Part shown: positions 43,553-52,710 of the stretch, piece by piece | How the letters are laid out: the number at the start of each line of letters is the position of its first letter | Numbering within the stretch: position 1 is the first letter of the stretch | Assembly: GCF_014203715.1 (NCBI RefSeq) | Contig: NZ_JACHJP010000001.1 | Coordinates: 908,432-972,431 of the forward strand | Source: Streptosporangium saharense | Lineage (GTDB): Bacteria > Actinomycetota > Actinomycetes > Streptosporangiales > Streptosporangiaceae | DNA: 64,000 nucleotides | Direction of reading: 5' to 3' | Position numbers and translations under genes: made by a program | The notes under the pieces: generated by a model | The model's database searches: none | What the model was told of the DNA's origin: nothing | Seen by the model: the letters and a program-made list of their open reading frames with translations, nothing else

Positions 43553-43972
43553 ATGCTGATCCCGCGCAGGGTCAAGCACCGTAAGCAGCACCGGCCCGAC
43601 CGTCACGGCGCCGCCAAGGGTGGCACCAGGGTCGTGTTCGGCGAGTACGGCATCCAGGCGATCGAGCACTCCTACGTGACGAACCGCCAGATCGAGTCGG
43701 CCCGTATCGCCATGACCCGTCACATCAAGCGTGGCGGAAAGGTCTGGATCAACATCTTCCCGGACCGTCCCCTCACCAAGAAGCCCGCCGAGACCCGCAT
43801 GGGTTCCGGTAAGGGTTCGCCGGAGTGGTGGATCGCCAACGTCAAGCCCGGTCGCGTCATGTTCGAGCTGTCGGGTGTCGCCGAGCCCGTGGCCCGCGAG
43901 GCCATGCGTCGCGCGATGCACAAGCTCCCGATGAAGTGCCGGTTCGTCAAGCGTGAAGTGGGTGAGGCGTGA
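43553..43972 (+). CDS. rplP: 50S ribosomal protein L16
   Basis: L16 binds at the A-site finger and the elbow of A/P tRNA and is needed for late 50S assembly. The 139 residues start [20 protein letters not shown], contain [21 protein letters not shown] and [19 protein letters not shown], including the Arg of the hydroxylation-motif region, and end [12 protein letters not shown] 43553 lies 2 bp after the rpsC stop (TGACCATG). It shares one base with the rpmC start. Confidence 0.99.
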   Translation: MLIPRRVKHRKQHRPDRHGAAKGGTRVVFGEYGIQAIEHSYVTNRQIESARIAMTRHIKRGGKVWINIFPDRPLTKKPAETRMGSGKGSPEWWIANVKPGRVMFELSGVAEPVAREAMRRAMHKLPMKCRFVKREVGEA

Positions 43973-44208
43973 TGGCTAAGGGCCTGACCGCCGGTGAGCT
44001 GCGAGTGGAGGACCAGGACACCCTGGTTCAGAAGCTGAAGGAAGCCAAGGAGGAGCTGTTCAACCTCCGCTTCCAGGCCGCGACCGGCCAGTTGGAGAGC
44101 CACGGGCGGCTGCGCGCCGTCCGCCGCGAGATCGCCCGTATCTACACCGTGATGCGCGAGCGGGAGCTTGGCATCGTGACGGTTGAGAAGGAGACGGTCG
44201 ATGGCTGA
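43972..44208 (+). CDS. rpmC: 50S ribosomal protein L29
   Basis: L29 sits next to L23 at the exit tunnel. The 78 residues form two helices: [20 protein letters not shown] and [20 protein letters not shown] with [15 protein letters not shown]. The ATG at 43972 (TGATG overlap with rplP) is preferred to GTG 43969, which would add one residue. Its 3' end overlaps rpsQ by 8 bp. Confidence 0.98.
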   Translation: MAKGLTAGELRVEDQDTLVQKLKEAKEELFNLRFQAATGQLESHGRLRAVRREIARIYTVMRERELGIVTVEKETVDG

Positions 44209-44482
44209 GACAACTGAGAACACGAACCAGGCGCGGAACTACCGCAAGACCCGCGAGGGTCTGGTGGTCAGCGACAAGATGGACAAGACTGTCGTCGTCG
44301 CCGTCGAGGACCGCGTCAAGCACCCCCTGTACGGCAAGGTCATCCGTAGGACGACCAAGTACAAGGCGCACGACGAGGCCAACACGTGCGGCGTCGGCGA
44401 CCGCGTTCTCCTGATGGAGACCCGGCCGCTGTCGGCCAGCAAGCGCTGGCGGGTCGTCGAGATCCTCGAACGCGCCAAGTAA
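44201..44482 (+). CDS. rpsQ: 30S ribosomal protein S17
   Basis: S17 is a primary 16S rRNA 5'-domain binder. The 93 residues have an N-terminal [18 protein letters not shown] extension, then [39 protein letters not shown] and the C-terminal [17 protein letters not shown] 44201 lies in the last codons of rpmC with AAGGAGACGG upstream; 44183 is rejected. A 240-bp spacer with a strong hairpin follows before rplN. Confidence 0.98.
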   Translation: MAETTENTNQARNYRKTREGLVVSDKMDKTVVVAVEDRVKHPLYGKVIRRTTKYKAHDEANTCGVGDRVLLMETRPLSASKRWRVVEILERAK

Positions 44483-44722
44483 AAAGACGCGCCTCGTGGG
44501 GGGTGACCTGATCACCCCCCATGACGGTGTCCAAGGGGACGGGGACAACTCCTCGTTCCGCCCGCGACGGCGGTGGTACGGAAGCGGACGCTCATCCGGG
44601 CACGACAGGTGCCCGGCGGGTTGCCGGCCGTACGGCTGTCGCCGGGGGAAAAAGACCACAGCAGTTCCGCAAGGCTTGCCCGGCACACGGGTGAGAACCG
44701 GCGAGACAAACAGGAGTTATAG
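44483..44722 (+). promoter_or_regulatory. rpsQ-rplN spacer with strong hairpin
   Basis: TGGGGGGTGA (44497-44506) pairs perfectly with TCACCCCCCA (44512-44521) around CCTGA, just 14 bp after the rpsQ stop. No U tract follows. The remaining 200 bp carry no gene and could hold an internal spc promoter, but I see no convincing boxes. This is the boundary between the classic S10 and spc operons. Confidence 0.7.
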
Positions 44723-45091
44723 GTGATTCAGCAGGAGTCGCGACTCAAGGTCGCCGACAACACGGGTGCGAAGGAAGTCCTTTGCATCCGTGTGCTCGGT
44801 GGCTCGGGTCGGCGCTACGCGGGAATCGGCGACATCATCGTCGCCACGGTCAAGGACGCCATTCCTGGCGGCACCGTGAAGAAGGGCGACGTCGTCAAGG
44901 CGGTCATCGTCCGCACTGTCAAGGAGCGCCGTAGGCCCGACGGCTCCTACATCCGCTTCGACGAGAACGCCGCCGTGATCATCAAGGACAGCGGCGACCC
45001 TCGTGGAACGCGTATCTTCGGTCCCGTCGGACGCGAGCTGCGCGACAAGAAGTTCATGCGCATCATCTCGCTTGCTCCGGAGGTGTTGTAA
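44723..45091 (+). CDS. rplN: 50S ribosomal protein L14
   Basis: L14 forms an intersubunit bridge and is the binding site of the silencing factor RsfS. The 122 residues ([58 protein letters not shown]) are complete. The start is GTG 44723 with ACAGGAGTTAT upstream. First gene after the 240-bp spacer; its stop (TAA) shares one base with the rplX ATG. Confidence 0.99.
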   Translation: MIQQESRLKVADNTGAKEVLCIRVLGGSGRRYAGIGDIIVATVKDAIPGGTVKKGDVVKAVIVRTVKERRRPDGSYIRFDENAAVIIKDSGDPRGTRIFGPVGRELRDKKFMRIISLAPEVL

Positions 45092-45396
45092 TGCCGAAGC
45101 TGCACGTCAAGAAGGGTGACCTCGTCCAGGTCATCGCGGGCAAGGACAAGGGCGCCAAGGGTCGGGTGATCGCCGCCTACCCGAGCGAGGACCGCGTGGT
45201 CGTCGAGGGCGTCAACATGATCAAGAAGCACTCCAAGGAGACCCACCAGGGCCCGCGCGGCGCCAAGAGCGGCGGCGTGCAGACCATGGAGGCTCCCATC
45301 CACGTGAGCAACGTCAAGAAGCTCAAGGGTGACGAGAAGCCCGCCAAGAAGGAGTCGGCCAAGGCGGACTCCGACGAGTCGGGTGAGGACAACTGA
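45091..45396 (+). CDS. rplX: 50S ribosomal protein L24
   Basis: L24 initiates 50S assembly and lies near the tunnel exit. The 101 residues have the KOW motif [20 protein letters not shown] with [19 protein letters not shown]. The C-terminus is an acidic/basic tail ([19 protein letters not shown]), shorter than but in the style of the tails on S3 and L17. ATG 45091 overlaps the rplN stop, and its own stop overlaps the rplE start (TGATG). Confidence 0.98.
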   Translation: MPKLHVKKGDLVQVIAGKDKGAKGRVIAAYPSEDRVVVEGVNMIKKHSKETHQGPRGAKSGGVQTMEAPIHVSNVKKLKGDEKPAKKESAKADSDESGEDN

Positions 45397-45977
45397 TGAC
45401 CGCCAACACCACCGAGGCCGTTCAGACCCGGCCCGTCCCGCGCCTCAAGCAGCGTTACCGCGAGGAAATCACCGCGAAGCTGCAGGAGCAGTTCGGGTAC
45501 GAGAACGTCATGCTGATCCCCTCAATCACCAAGATCAAGGTGAACATGGGTGTCGGCGAGGCCGCGCGTGACTCGAAGCTCATCGACGGCGCCGTCCGTG
45601 ACCTGACCTCCATCACCGGTCAGAAGCCGGCCGTCGTGCGGGCCCGCAAGTCCATCGCCCAGTTCAAGCTGCGCGAGGGCATGCCGATCGGCGCCCACGT
45701 GACGCTGCGCGGCGACCGCATGTGGGAGTTCCTCGACCGGCTGCTGTCGCTGGCGCTGCCCCGTATCCGTGACTTCCGCGGTCTGTCGCCGAAGCAGTTC
45801 GACGGCAACGGCAACTACACCTTCGGTCTCACCGAGCAGGTCATGTTCCACGAGATCGACCAGGACAAGGTCGACCGTCAGCGTGGCATGGACATCACGG
45901 TCGTGACCACCGCTAAGACCGACGACCAGGGCCGGGCGCTGCTGAAGCTTCTCGGTTTCCCGTTCAAGGAGGCCTGA
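45396..45977 (+). CDS. rplE: 50S ribosomal protein L5
   Basis: L5 binds 5S rRNA and forms bridge B1b with S13. The 193 residues carry a short N-terminal extension ([20 protein letters not shown]), then [40 protein letters not shown] and the [20 protein letters not shown] end. ATG 45396 overlaps the rplX stop by one base. rpsN follows after 2 bp. Confidence 0.99.
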   Translation: MTANTTEAVQTRPVPRLKQRYREEITAKLQEQFGYENVMLIPSITKIKVNMGVGEAARDSKLIDGAVRDLTSITGQKPAVVRARKSIAQFKLREGMPIGAHVTLRGDRMWEFLDRLLSLALPRIRDFRGLSPKQFDGNGNYTFGLTEQVMFHEIDQDKVDRQRGMDITVVTTAKTDDQGRALLKLLGFPFKEA

Positions 45978-45979
45978 TC

Positions 45980-46165
45980 ATGGCGAAGACGTCGCTGAAG
46001 GTCAAGGCCGCTCGCAAGGCCAAGTTCGAGGTCCGGGCGTACACTCGGTGCTCGCGCTGTGGTCGTCCCCGCGCCGTCTACAGGAAGTTCGGCCTGTGCC
46101 GCATCTGCTTCCGCGAGATGGCGCACCGGGGCGAGCTGCCCGGCATCACCAAGTCGAGCTGGTAG
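45980..46165 (+). CDS. rpsZ: 30S ribosomal protein S14, zinc-binding type Z
   Basis: S14 completes the 30S head. At 61 residues this is the short zinc form: [20 protein letters not shown] with C-x2-C and a second C-x2-C (LCRICFRE). The C-terminal [13 protein letters not shown] is the family end. Zinc-free paralogs elsewhere in actinomycete genomes are commonly Zur-regulated; none is in this window. ATG 45980 follows AAGGAGGCCTG. Confidence 0.99.
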   Translation: MAKTSLKVKAARKAKFEVRAYTRCSRCGRPRAVYRKFGLCRICFREMAHRGELPGITKSSW

Positions 46166-46310
46166 TCTCCGCGCGGTCCGGTGAACATCTCACCGGACCC
46201 GCGCGGCGCCAGCCGTACATGTAAGTCGATATTCACCGGGCGCTGTTCCAAGCGCCCATGACCGCACCGAAGGTCCCCTGGGGAAACCGCGGTGAGGAAG
46301 GCCGCCGGCC

Positions 46311-46709
46311 ATGACGATGACCGACCCGATCGCAGACATGCTCACGCGTCTGCGAAACGCGAACTCGGCGTACCACGACACCGTGGCCATGCCGTACTCG
46401 AAGATCAAGGCGCACATCGCCGAGATCCTCCAGCAGGAGGGTTACATCCAGGCCTGGAGCGTCGAGGACGCCAAGGTCGGAAAGAACCTCGTGGTGGAGC
46501 TCAAGTTCGGGCCGAGCCGTGAGCGTTCGCTGACGGGCCTGCGCCGGGTTTCCAAGCCCGGTCTGCGGGTCTACGCGAAGAAGGACAACCTGCCCCGGGT
46601 CCTGGGTGGACTGGGCGTCGCGATCATCTCGACGTCCGGTGGACTCATGACCGACAAGCAGGCCGGCAAGCGTGGAGTGGGCGGGGAAGTCCTCGCCTTC
46701 GTTTGGTAG
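46311..46709 (+). CDS. rpsH: 30S ribosomal protein S8
   Basis: S8 is a primary binder of the 16S central domain and the repressor of the spc operon in E. coli. The 132 residues ([20 protein letters not shown], then [20 protein letters not shown] and a terminal [14 protein letters not shown]) are standard. ATG 46311 is chosen over ATG 46317, since actinobacterial S8 commonly starts MTMTD. A 145-bp spacer separates it from rpsZ, longer than other gaps in this run. Confidence 0.98.
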   Translation: MTMTDPIADMLTRLRNANSAYHDTVAMPYSKIKAHIAEILQQEGYIQAWSVEDAKVGKNLVVELKFGPSRERSLTGLRRVSKPGLRVYAKKDNLPRVLGGLGVAIISTSGGLMTDKQAGKRGVGGEVLAFVW

Positions 46710-46726
46710 AAGGGAGAAATCACAGC

Positions 46727-47269
46727 ATGTCGCGAATCGGACGGCTGCCCATCCCTGTACCGAACGGCGTGGACGTCGCCATCGACGGCCGGGAAGTCAC
46801 GGTCAAGGGCCCCAAGGGCACGCTCTCACACAAGGTCGCTGAGCCGATCGACGTCGTCAAGGGAGATGACGGCGCTGTCACCGTCTCTCGCCCCAACGAC
46901 GAGAACAAGGTCCGTGCGCTGCACGGACTGTCCCGCACGCTGATCGCCAACATGGTGACCGGTGTGACCCAGGGTTACTCCAAGACCCTGGAAATCGTGG
47001 GTGTCGGTTACCGCGTGCAGGCCAAGGGCCCGACTCAGCTCGAGTTCGCCCTCGGTTTCAGCCACCCGGTGGTCGTCGACGCCCCCGAGGGTGTCACCTT
47101 CCGCGTCGAGAAGCCGACCCTGTTCCACGTGGACGGCATCGACAAGCAGAAGGTCGGCGAGGTCGCCGCGAACATCCGTAAGCTGCGCAAGCCCGACCCG
47201 TACAAGGGCAAGGGCGTGCGCTACCAGGGCGAAGTTGTCCGCCGCAAGGTCGGAAAGGCTGGTAAGTAG
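46727..47269 (+). CDS. rplF: 50S ribosomal protein L6
   Basis: L6 lies near the sarcin-ricin loop and factor-binding site. The 180 residues form two homologous domains: [20 protein letters not shown] and [19 protein letters not shown], then [20 protein letters not shown] and the C-terminal [23 protein letters not shown] 46727 is preceded by AGAAGGGAGAAA; the extension to 46703 overlaps rpsH. rplR follows after 2 bp. Confidence 0.99.
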   Translation: MSRIGRLPIPVPNGVDVAIDGREVTVKGPKGTLSHKVAEPIDVVKGDDGAVTVSRPNDENKVRALHGLSRTLIANMVTGVTQGYSKTLEIVGVGYRVQAKGPTQLEFALGFSHPVVVDAPEGVTFRVEKPTLFHVDGIDKQKVGEVAANIRKLRKPDPYKGKGVRYQGEVVRRKVGKAGK

Positions 47270-47271
47270 GC

Positions 47272-47655
47272 ATGGCTGGCAAGACTGCGTTCGGCAAGCA
47301 CACGGCCGCCCGCGCTGTCTCGCGGGCCCGCCGTCACGGCCGAGTCCGCAAGAAGGTGGTCGGTACGGCCGCGCGTCCGCGCCTGGTCGTCAACCGTTCG
47401 ACGCGGCACCTGTTCGTGCAGATCGTCGACGACTCCCAGGGCCACACGCTGGTGAGCGCTTCCACCATGGACGCCTCCCTGCGCACGGCGACGGGTGACA
47501 AGACCGAGAAGGCGAAGCAGGTCGGCGAGCTTCTCGCTCAGCGGGCCAAGGCTGCCGGGATCACCGCGGTCGTCTTCGACCGTGGTGGAAACCGTTACGC
47601 GGGCCGCCTGGCGGCTCTCGCGGACAGCGCCCGCGAAGCCGGGCTGGAGTTCTGA
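47272..47655 (+). CDS. rplR: 50S ribosomal protein L18
   Basis: L18 carries 5S rRNA into the central protuberance. The 127 residues ([60 protein letters not shown]) are complete, ending GLEF. ATG 47272 follows GGTAAGTAGGC. Its stop shares one base with the ATG of a 13-codon ORF that bridges to rpsE. Confidence 0.99.
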   Translation: MAGKTAFGKHTAARAVSRARRHGRVRKKVVGTAARPRLVVNRSTRHLFVQIVDDSQGHTLVSASTMDASLRTATGDKTEKAKQVGELLAQRAKAAGITAVVFDRGGNRYAGRLAALADSAREAGLEF

Positions 47656-47696
47656 TGGCCCGTACTTACAAGAGCAACGAGAAGAGGAACCACTGA
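47655..47696 (+). CDS. 13-codon ORF bridging rplR and rpsE
   Basis: ATG at 47655 overlaps the rplR stop (TGATG), encodes [13 protein letters not shown], and stops at 47694-47696, where TGATG also supplies the rpsE ATG. Such double one-base overlap makes it a possible coupling ORF carrying ribosomes from rplR into rpsE; GAGAAGAGG in its last codons is the rpsE ribosome-binding site. Whether the peptide is made or functional is unknown; it may be just a spacer. Confidence 0.45.
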   Translation: MARTYKSNEKRNH

Positions 47697-48328
47697 TGGC
47701 TGGAGCTCCGCGTCGCGGTGGCGCCGCCGGTGGCGAGCGGCGTGACGGTCGTCGTGACGACCGCCGCGGTGGCAGCGCTGACAAGGGCGTCTCGTACATC
47801 GAGCGCGTCGTGAAGATCAATCGAGTGGCCAAGGTCGTGAAGGGTGGTCGTCGCTTCAGCTTCACCGCCCTCGTCATCGTCGGTGACGGCAACGGCATGG
47901 TCGGTGTCGGCTACGGCAAGGCCAAGGAAGTTCCCGCGGCCATCGCCAAGGGCGTCGAAGAGGCGAAGAAGCACTTCTTCAAGGTGCCGCGCATCCAGGG
48001 CACCATCCCGCACATCGTGCAGGGTGAGGAGGCCGCCGGCGTGGTCTTCCTGCGTCCGGCCTCGCCCGGTACCGGTGTCATCGCCGGTGGTCCGGTGCGC
48101 GCCGTACTGGAGTGCGCCGGTATCCACGACGTGCTGTCCAAGTCGCTCGGCTCGGACAACCCGATCAACATCGTGCACGCCACGGTGGCCGCTCTGAAGG
48201 GCCTCAGCCGCCCCGAGGAGATCGCCGCCCGTCGTGGCCTGCCGCTGGAGGACGTCGCTCCCAAGGCGATGCTCAAGGCACGCGCCGAGGGCCTCGCCGA
48301 GGCCGCGGCCGCCAAGGCGGTGAGCTAA
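47696..48328 (+). CDS. rpsE: 30S ribosomal protein S5 with Arg/Gly/Asp-rich N-terminal tail
   Basis: S5 forms the mRNA entry pore with S3 and S4 and affects fidelity. The 210 residues begin with a basic/glycine tail ([24 protein letters not shown]) of about 30 residues. The S5 core follows: [20 protein letters not shown] with [14 protein letters not shown], then [19 protein letters not shown]. The spectinomycin-loop [11 protein letters not shown] is the sensitive type. ATG 47696 overlaps the preceding mini-ORF stop. Confidence 0.99.
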   Translation: MAGAPRRGGAAGGERRDGRRDDRRGGSADKGVSYIERVVKINRVAKVVKGGRRFSFTALVIVGDGNGMVGVGYGKAKEVPAAIAKGVEEAKKHFFKVPRIQGTIPHIVQGEEAAGVVFLRPASPGTGVIAGGPVRAVLECAGIHDVLSKSLGSDNPINIVHATVAALKGLSRPEEIAARRGLPLEDVAPKAMLKARAEGLAEAAAAKAVS

Positions 48329-48331
48329 CCG

Positions 48332-48514
48332 ATGGCACGTCTGAAGATCACTCAGGTCCGCTCGAAGATCGGCGGCAAGCAGAATCAGCGTGACTCGCTG
48401 CGCTCGCTCGGTCTCAAGCGAATCGGCGACGTCGTCGTCAAGGAGGACCGCCCGGAGATCCGCGGCATGGTCTCCGTGGTGACGCACCTGGTCACCGTGG
48501 AAGAGGTCGACTAG
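48332..48514 (+). CDS. rpmD: 50S ribosomal protein L30
   Basis: L30 is a small 50S protein binding 23S domain II. The 60 residues ([20 protein letters not shown] with [20 protein letters not shown]) match the family length, with a C-terminal [12 protein letters not shown] 48332 is 3 bp after the rpsE stop and rplO begins 2 bp after its end, in the conserved rpsE-rpmD-rplO order. Confidence 0.98.
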   Translation: MARLKITQVRSKIGGKQNQRDSLRSLGLKRIGDVVVKEDRPEIRGMVSVVTHLVTVEEVD

Positions 48515-48516
48515 TC

Positions 48517-48972
48517 ATGGCAGACAACACTCCGCTCCGCATCCACCACCTGCGTCCGGCTCCCGGTGCCAACAAGGCCAAGGTCCGCAAGGGTCGTGGT
48601 GAGGGCTCCAAGGGCAAGACGTCCGGTCGTGGCACCAAGGGCACGCACGCGAGGACCGGGGTTCCCCTCGGCTTCGAGGGTGGCCAGGTTCCGCTGCAGC
48701 GCCGCCTGCCCAAGATGAAGGGCTTCTCCAACGCCCTGTTCAAGACGACCTACCAGGTCGTCAACCTGGACAGGCTCGGCGAGCTGTTCCCCGAGGGTGG
48801 CGACGTCACCGTCGAGACGCTCGTCGCAAAGGGCGCGGTTCGCAAGAACCAGCTCGTGAAGGTCCTGGGAACCGGTGACATCTCCGTGGCGTTGAACGTG
48901 CAGGCGCACGCCTTCTCCGCCAGCGCCAAGGAGAAGATCGCCGCGGCCGGGGGCTCTGTCTCCGAGCTGTAG
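48517..48972 (+). CDS. rplO: 50S ribosomal protein L15
   Basis: L15 is a late-assembly protein with a long basic N-terminal extension threaded into 23S rRNA. The 151 residues have [39 protein letters not shown] and [19 protein letters not shown]. The C-terminal globular part ends [15 protein letters not shown]. Last ribosomal gene before the hairpin and secY. Confidence 0.99.
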   Translation: MADNTPLRIHHLRPAPGANKAKVRKGRGEGSKGKTSGRGTKGTHARTGVPLGFEGGQVPLQRRLPKMKGFSNALFKTTYQVVNLDRLGELFPEGGDVTVETLVAKGAVRKNQLVKVLGTGDISVALNVQAHAFSASAKEKIAAAGGSVSEL

Positions 48973-48999
48973 GACATGGAATTTCACGCATGAAAACGT

Positions 49000-49030
49000 G
49001 GCGCGGGGGCTCATTATGGGCCCCCGCGCC
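49000..49030 (+). terminator. Hairpin between rplO and secY
   Basis: GGCGCGGGGGC (49000-49010) pairs perfectly with GCCCCCGCGCC (49020-49030) around TCATTATGG. No U tract follows. It may terminate or attenuate the r-protein transcript before secY, which follows 133 bp on. TTGACA at 49086 lacks a matching -10. Confidence 0.7.
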
Positions 49031-49163
49031 CGTAGTGCGTTAGAGTTCGCTGGACAGCGAGACTCAACTCGTTTCCGTGAGCTCGTTGACACGAGATAGC
49101 AAAGATGGACCACCCCCGCACCATCGCTGACCGACATCGCCTTTCAGGCGCGCAGGAGGGCCC

Positions 49164-50480
49164 GTGCTGACCGCGTTTACCCGAGCGTTCCGTACGCCGG
49201 ACCTGCGCAATAAGTTGCTCTTCACCTTGGGCATCATCGCGCTGTTCCGGCTGGGTTCGGTGCTTCCGACCCCGGGTGTGAATACGGAGAACATCAGCCG
49301 CTGTCTCAGCCAGGCTCAGGCTGGGGACGCGGGCAACATCTATGGAATGGTACAGCTCTTCAGCGGTGGCGCCCTGCTGAAGCTGTCGGTGTTCGCGCTC
49401 GGCATCATGCCGTACATCACCGCGAGCATCATCCTGCAGCTCTTGGTCGTGGTGATCCCGCGCCTTGAGGCCCTCAAGAAGGAGGGGCAGGCGGGCCAGA
49501 CCAAGATCACCCAGTATACGCGGTACCTCACGGTCGGTCTGGCGATCCTGCAGTCCACCGCGTTCATCGCCCTCGCGCGCACCGGGCAGCTGTTCCCGCA
49601 GTGCCGTGAGGAGATCCTGCTCGACAAGAACAACATCTTCTCGATCGTCACCATGGTGGTCATCATGACCGCCGGTACGGCCGTCATCATGTGGCTGGGC
49701 GAGCTGGTGACCGACCGCGGCGTCGGCAACGGCATGTCCATCCTGATCTTCACCCAGGTGATCGCGGTCTTCCCCGTCGAGCTGATGACCATCGCCCGTA
49801 CCCGCGGCCTCTTCGTCTTCAGTGTGGTAATCATCACAGGTATCGCGATGATCGCCCTGGTTGTCATGGTCGAGCAGGCCCAGCGCCGGGTCCCGGTGCA
49901 GTACGCCAAGCGCATGGTCGGCCGCAGGATGTACGGCGGGACCTCCACCTACATCCCGCTGAAGGTGAACCAGGCCGGCATCATCCCGGTGATCTTCGCC
50001 TCCTCCCTGCTCTACCTTCCGCAGCTGGTCACGACCCTGTTCAGCAACGCTCAGGAGGAGCCGAACGCGGTCGTGCAGTGGATCCAGCAGAACCTGGTCA
50101 CGGGCGACACTCCTGCGTACATGGTCACGTTCTTCCTGTTGATCGTCTTCTTCGCCTACTTCTACGTGTCCATTACCTTCAACCCCGTTGAAGTCGCCGA
50201 CAACATGAAGAAGTACGGTGGGTTCATCCCGGGCATCCGTCCGGGTCGGCCGACGGCTGAGTACCTGAACTACGTGCTCACGCGACTCACTGCTCCTGGC
50301 GCCCTCTACCTGGGGTTGATCGCCATGGTGCCGATCGTCGCACTCGCCCTCGTCGGCGCGAGCCAGAACTTCCCGTTCGGAGGGACGAGCATTCTGATCA
50401 TGGTTGGTGTCGGCCTGGACACCGTGAAGCAGATTGAGAGCCAGCTGCAGCAGCGCAACTACGAAGGCTTCTTGAAGTAG
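49164..50480 (+). CDS. secY: Preprotein translocase channel subunit SecY
   Basis: Ten-helix protein-conducting channel in the plasma membrane, partner of SecE. The 438 residues show TFTRAF-like N-terminus, plug/helix 2 region ([23 protein letters not shown]), the conserved [24 protein letters not shown] loop, [15 protein letters not shown] and the cytosolic loop [13 protein letters not shown]-terminal cytosolic segment [16 protein letters not shown] ends the protein. GTG 49164 has AGGAGGGCCC upstream. Its stop overlaps the adk start (TAGTG). Confidence 0.99.
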   Translation: MLTAFTRAFRTPDLRNKLLFTLGIIALFRLGSVLPTPGVNTENISRCLSQAQAGDAGNIYGMVQLFSGGALLKLSVFALGIMPYITASIILQLLVVVIPRLEALKKEGQAGQTKITQYTRYLTVGLAILQSTAFIALARTGQLFPQCREEILLDKNNIFSIVTMVVIMTAGTAVIMWLGELVTDRGVGNGMSILIFTQVIAVFPVELMTIARTRGLFVFSVVIITGIAMIALVVMVEQAQRRVPVQYAKRMVGRRMYGGTSTYIPLKVNQAGIIPVIFASSLLYLPQLVTTLFSNAQEEPNAVVQWIQQNLVTGDTPAYMVTFFLLIVFFAYFYVSITFNPVEVADNMKKYGGFIPGIRPGRPTAEYLNYVLTRLTAPGALYLGLIAMVPIVALALVGASQNFPFGGTSILIMVGVGLDTVKQIESQLQQRNYEGFLK

Positions 50481-51130
50481 TGCGTCTCGTCCTGGTCGGG
50501 CCCCCCGGAGCGGGTAAGGGGACACAGGCCCAGTTCATCGCATCGAACCTGTCCATCCCGAAGATCTCGACAGGTGACATCTTCCGCGCCAACGTCTCGG
50601 GCGGCACGGAACTCGGCAAGCTTGCCAAGGAGTACATGGACCGTGGCGACCTCGTGCCCGACGAGGTCACCATCGCGATGGTCCGCGACCGTCTCTCGGA
50701 GAGCGACGCGCAGGACGGTTTCCTGCTCGACGGCTTCCCCAGGAACGTGCCCCAGGCCGAGATCCTGAAGAAGATGCTTGAAGAGTTCGGTGTCGCGTTG
50801 GACATCGTCCTCGAACTCGTGGTCGACGACGACGAGGTCGTGCGCAGGCTCGCGGGCCGCCGCACCTGCAGCCAGTGCGGCCGCATCTGGCACGTCGACT
50901 TCGACGACAAGAAGGACGACGTCTGCGACGCCTGCGGCGGACACCTCTACCAGCGTGACGACGACAAGGAGGCGACCATCAGGCACCGCCTGGAGGTCTA
51001 CCAGGAGCAGACCGCTCCTCTGGTCTCCTTCTACGCCCAGGAACGCATCCTGGTCGGGGTCGACGCGACCGGTCCGGTGGAAGAGGTCACGCAGCGCGCG
51101 ATGGAGGCGCTGAGCCCGTACATCGACTAG
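50480..51130 (+). CDS. adk: Adenylate kinase
   Basis: Converts AMP + ATP to 2 ADP. The 216 residues hold the P-loop [11 protein letters not shown], the AMP-binding [11 protein letters not shown] and the [11 protein letters not shown] loop, and a long LID with a zinc site: CSQCGRIWH and CDACGGH, the four-Cys form of Gram-positive enzymes. GTG 50480 overlaps the secY stop by one base; the secY-adk linkage is conserved in bacteria. A strong terminator follows. Confidence 0.99.
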   Translation: MRLVLVGPPGAGKGTQAQFIASNLSIPKISTGDIFRANVSGGTELGKLAKEYMDRGDLVPDEVTIAMVRDRLSESDAQDGFLLDGFPRNVPQAEILKKMLEEFGVALDIVLELVVDDDEVVRRLAGRRTCSQCGRIWHVDFDDKKDDVCDACGGHLYQRDDDKEATIRHRLEVYQEQTAPLVSFYAQERILVGVDATGPVEEVTQRAMEALSPYID

Positions 51131-51145
51131 GGACACTTGTCTCCC

Positions 51146-51191
51146 CAGCACGCCATCCATGGCAACCCCATGGGTGGCGTGCTGCCGTTTA
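51146..51191 (+). terminator. Terminator after adk
   Basis: A 17-bp stem (51146-51162 with 51168-51184, CAGCACGCC... with ...GGCGTGCTG, one G-U pair and a 5-nt loop) is followed by CCGTTTA. It ends the secY-adk transcript before map, which must have its own promoter. Confidence 0.88.
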
Positions 51192-51253
51192 GGGCACAAT
51201 CGGGGGAATTGGGCTCCCCGACTGCCCGTTGAATCACCCCAGGGGGTGCGCAC

Positions 51254-52072
51254 GTGTTCAAGAAGAACAAGCACGGAATTCAGATCAAATCGCCCGAACA
51301 ACTGGAGAAGATGCGGGCAGCGGGTCTGGTGGTCGGCCGTACGTTGCAGTTGCTCCGTGAGAACGTCAGGCCGGGCGTGACGCCGCTCGACCTCGACGGC
51401 ATCGCGGAGAAGGCGATCAGGGACGAGGGCGCCATCCCCTCGTTCAAGGGCTACCAGGGATTCCCGGCGACGATCTGCGCCTCGGTGAACCACGAGGTGG
51501 TCCACGGCATCCCGAGCAACCGGCGTCAGCTCCAGGAGGGCGACGTCATCTCCATCGACTGCGGTGCCATCCTGGACGGCTGGCACGGCGACTCGGCGAT
51601 CACCGTCCCGGTCGGGGAGGTCGATCCCAAGCTAACCGAGCTGATGCGGGTCACGGAGGAGGCCATGTGGCGGGGCATCGCCGCGCTCACCGTCGGCCGC
51701 AACCTGTCCGACATCGGGCACGAGGTCGAGAAGTACGTCCGCTCCCAGGGTCGCTACGGCATTCCCCAGGAGTACGGCGGGCACGGCATCGGCACCGAGA
51801 TGCACATGGACCCCTGGGTGGCCAACCACGGCAAGCCCGGCAGGGGACCGCGCTTCGAGCCCGGCATGTGCTTCGCGGTCGAGCCGATGGTCAATCTCGG
51901 CACCGACAGGACCAGGGTGCTGGCCGACGACTGGACCGTCGTCACCGTCGACGGCAAGGCTTCGGCGCACTTCGAGCACAGCGTCGCCGTGACACATAAT
52001 GGACCTTGGGTACTGACCGCTCTTGATGGTGGAAAAGAGCGGCTTGCCGGACTGTTGGGCGATGCGGGATAA
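51254..52072 (+). CDS. map: Methionine aminopeptidase type I
   Basis: Dinuclear metalloprotease that removes initiator Met from nascent proteins. The 272 residues show the metal ligands in IDCGAILDGWHGDSAI (two Asp), GHGIGTEMH (His), FAVEPMV (Glu) and a terminal SAHFEHSVAV (Glu). The N-terminus (FKKNKHGIQIKSPEQLEKM) has no SH3-like zinc extension, so it is the plain type Ia form. GTG 51254 is the start. Its location after adk is conserved, giving a link to nascent-chain maturation. Confidence 0.98.
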   Translation: MFKKNKHGIQIKSPEQLEKMRAAGLVVGRTLQLLRENVRPGVTPLDLDGIAEKAIRDEGAIPSFKGYQGFPATICASVNHEVVHGIPSNRRQLQEGDVISIDCGAILDGWHGDSAITVPVGEVDPKLTELMRVTEEAMWRGIAALTVGRNLSDIGHEVEKYVRSQGRYGIPQEYGGHGIGTEMHMDPWVANHGKPGRGPRFEPGMCFAVEPMVNLGTDRTRVLADDWTVVTVDGKASAHFEHSVAVTHNGPWVLTALDGGKERLAGLLGDAG

Positions 52073-52096
52073 CACGTAACGCCCGCCGACGAGCGG

Positions 52097-52543
52097 ATGT
52101 GGTCAACCATGATGCCTTCCCCGGAGATGCGAGCCTCGGACGGAGACCGTGACAAGGTCGCCGGGGTGCTGCGCGAGCACTACGCCCAGGGCAGGCTCAC
52201 CAACGAGGAGTTCGACGAGCGTCTCGAACGGCTCTACTCCAGCAGGACCTACGGCGAGCTGGCCAGGCTCACCTCCGATCTTCCCGACGTCGACCTGAAG
52301 CGGATGACCCCGGCCCCGGCGAACTCCCCGCAGCGGCGCGACGCCCGGCGCAAGGGCGTGGCGGCGATGTGGGCGTCCTGGGCCATGGCCAGCGGCATCA
52401 ACTGGATGATCTGGCTCATCATCGGCGTCACCAACGGCCTCGACTTCCCCTATCCGTGGCCGCTGTGGGTGATGGGCCCCTGGGGCGTCATCCTGCTGAT
52501 GAGCACGTTCCTCGGCGGACGGGGTGACCGGCCGGACCGGTGA
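52097..52543 (+). CDS. DUF1707 domain-containing membrane protein
   Basis: A 148-residue protein whose first half is a DUF1707 domain (MRASDGDRDKVAGVLREHYA then GRLTNEEFDERLERLYSSRT and LTSDLP), a SHOCT-like helical module common in actinobacterial membrane proteins. The second half has two membrane helices (WASWAMASGINWMIWLIIGV and LWVMGPWGVILLMSTFLGG), forming a 2TM domain. Function is unknown. ATG 52097 is the longest start; ATG 52112 or 52127 would also leave the domain intact. It lies 24 bp after map and ends before a very strong terminator. Confidence 0.88.
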   Translation: MWSTMMPSPEMRASDGDRDKVAGVLREHYAQGRLTNEEFDERLERLYSSRTYGELARLTSDLPDVDLKRMTPAPANSPQRRDARRKGVAAMWASWAMASGINWMIWLIIGVTNGLDFPYPWPLWVMGPWGVILLMSTFLGGRGDRPDR

Positions 52544-52572
52544 CGGCCCCGAGGCCCTGACAGAGGTCACAT

Positions 52573-52619
52573 ACGCGAAAAGCCCTCCCACGACCAGGTC
52601 ATGGGAGGGCTTTTCGCGT
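52573..52619. terminator. Bidirectional intrinsic terminator
   Basis: An 18-bp perfect stem (52573-52590 with 52602-52619, CGCGAAAAGCCCTCCCA arm) with an 11-nt loop contains an A4 run on one side and T4 on the other. It functions in either direction and ends the map-DUF1707 transcript. Confidence 0.92.
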
Positions 52620-52710
52620 TGTGTCAGATCTTTAACGTCAGGGGCAGTTGGGGCTGGTGGGGCGGGGTAGATGATCGTTGCCGAGGCGCCGTCGTGAGGT
52701 GGGGGTGGTG

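Noticed and set aside
49086-49091. A perfect TTGACA before secY
   Set aside because: The position 17 nt on reads ACCACC, which is not a -10 box.
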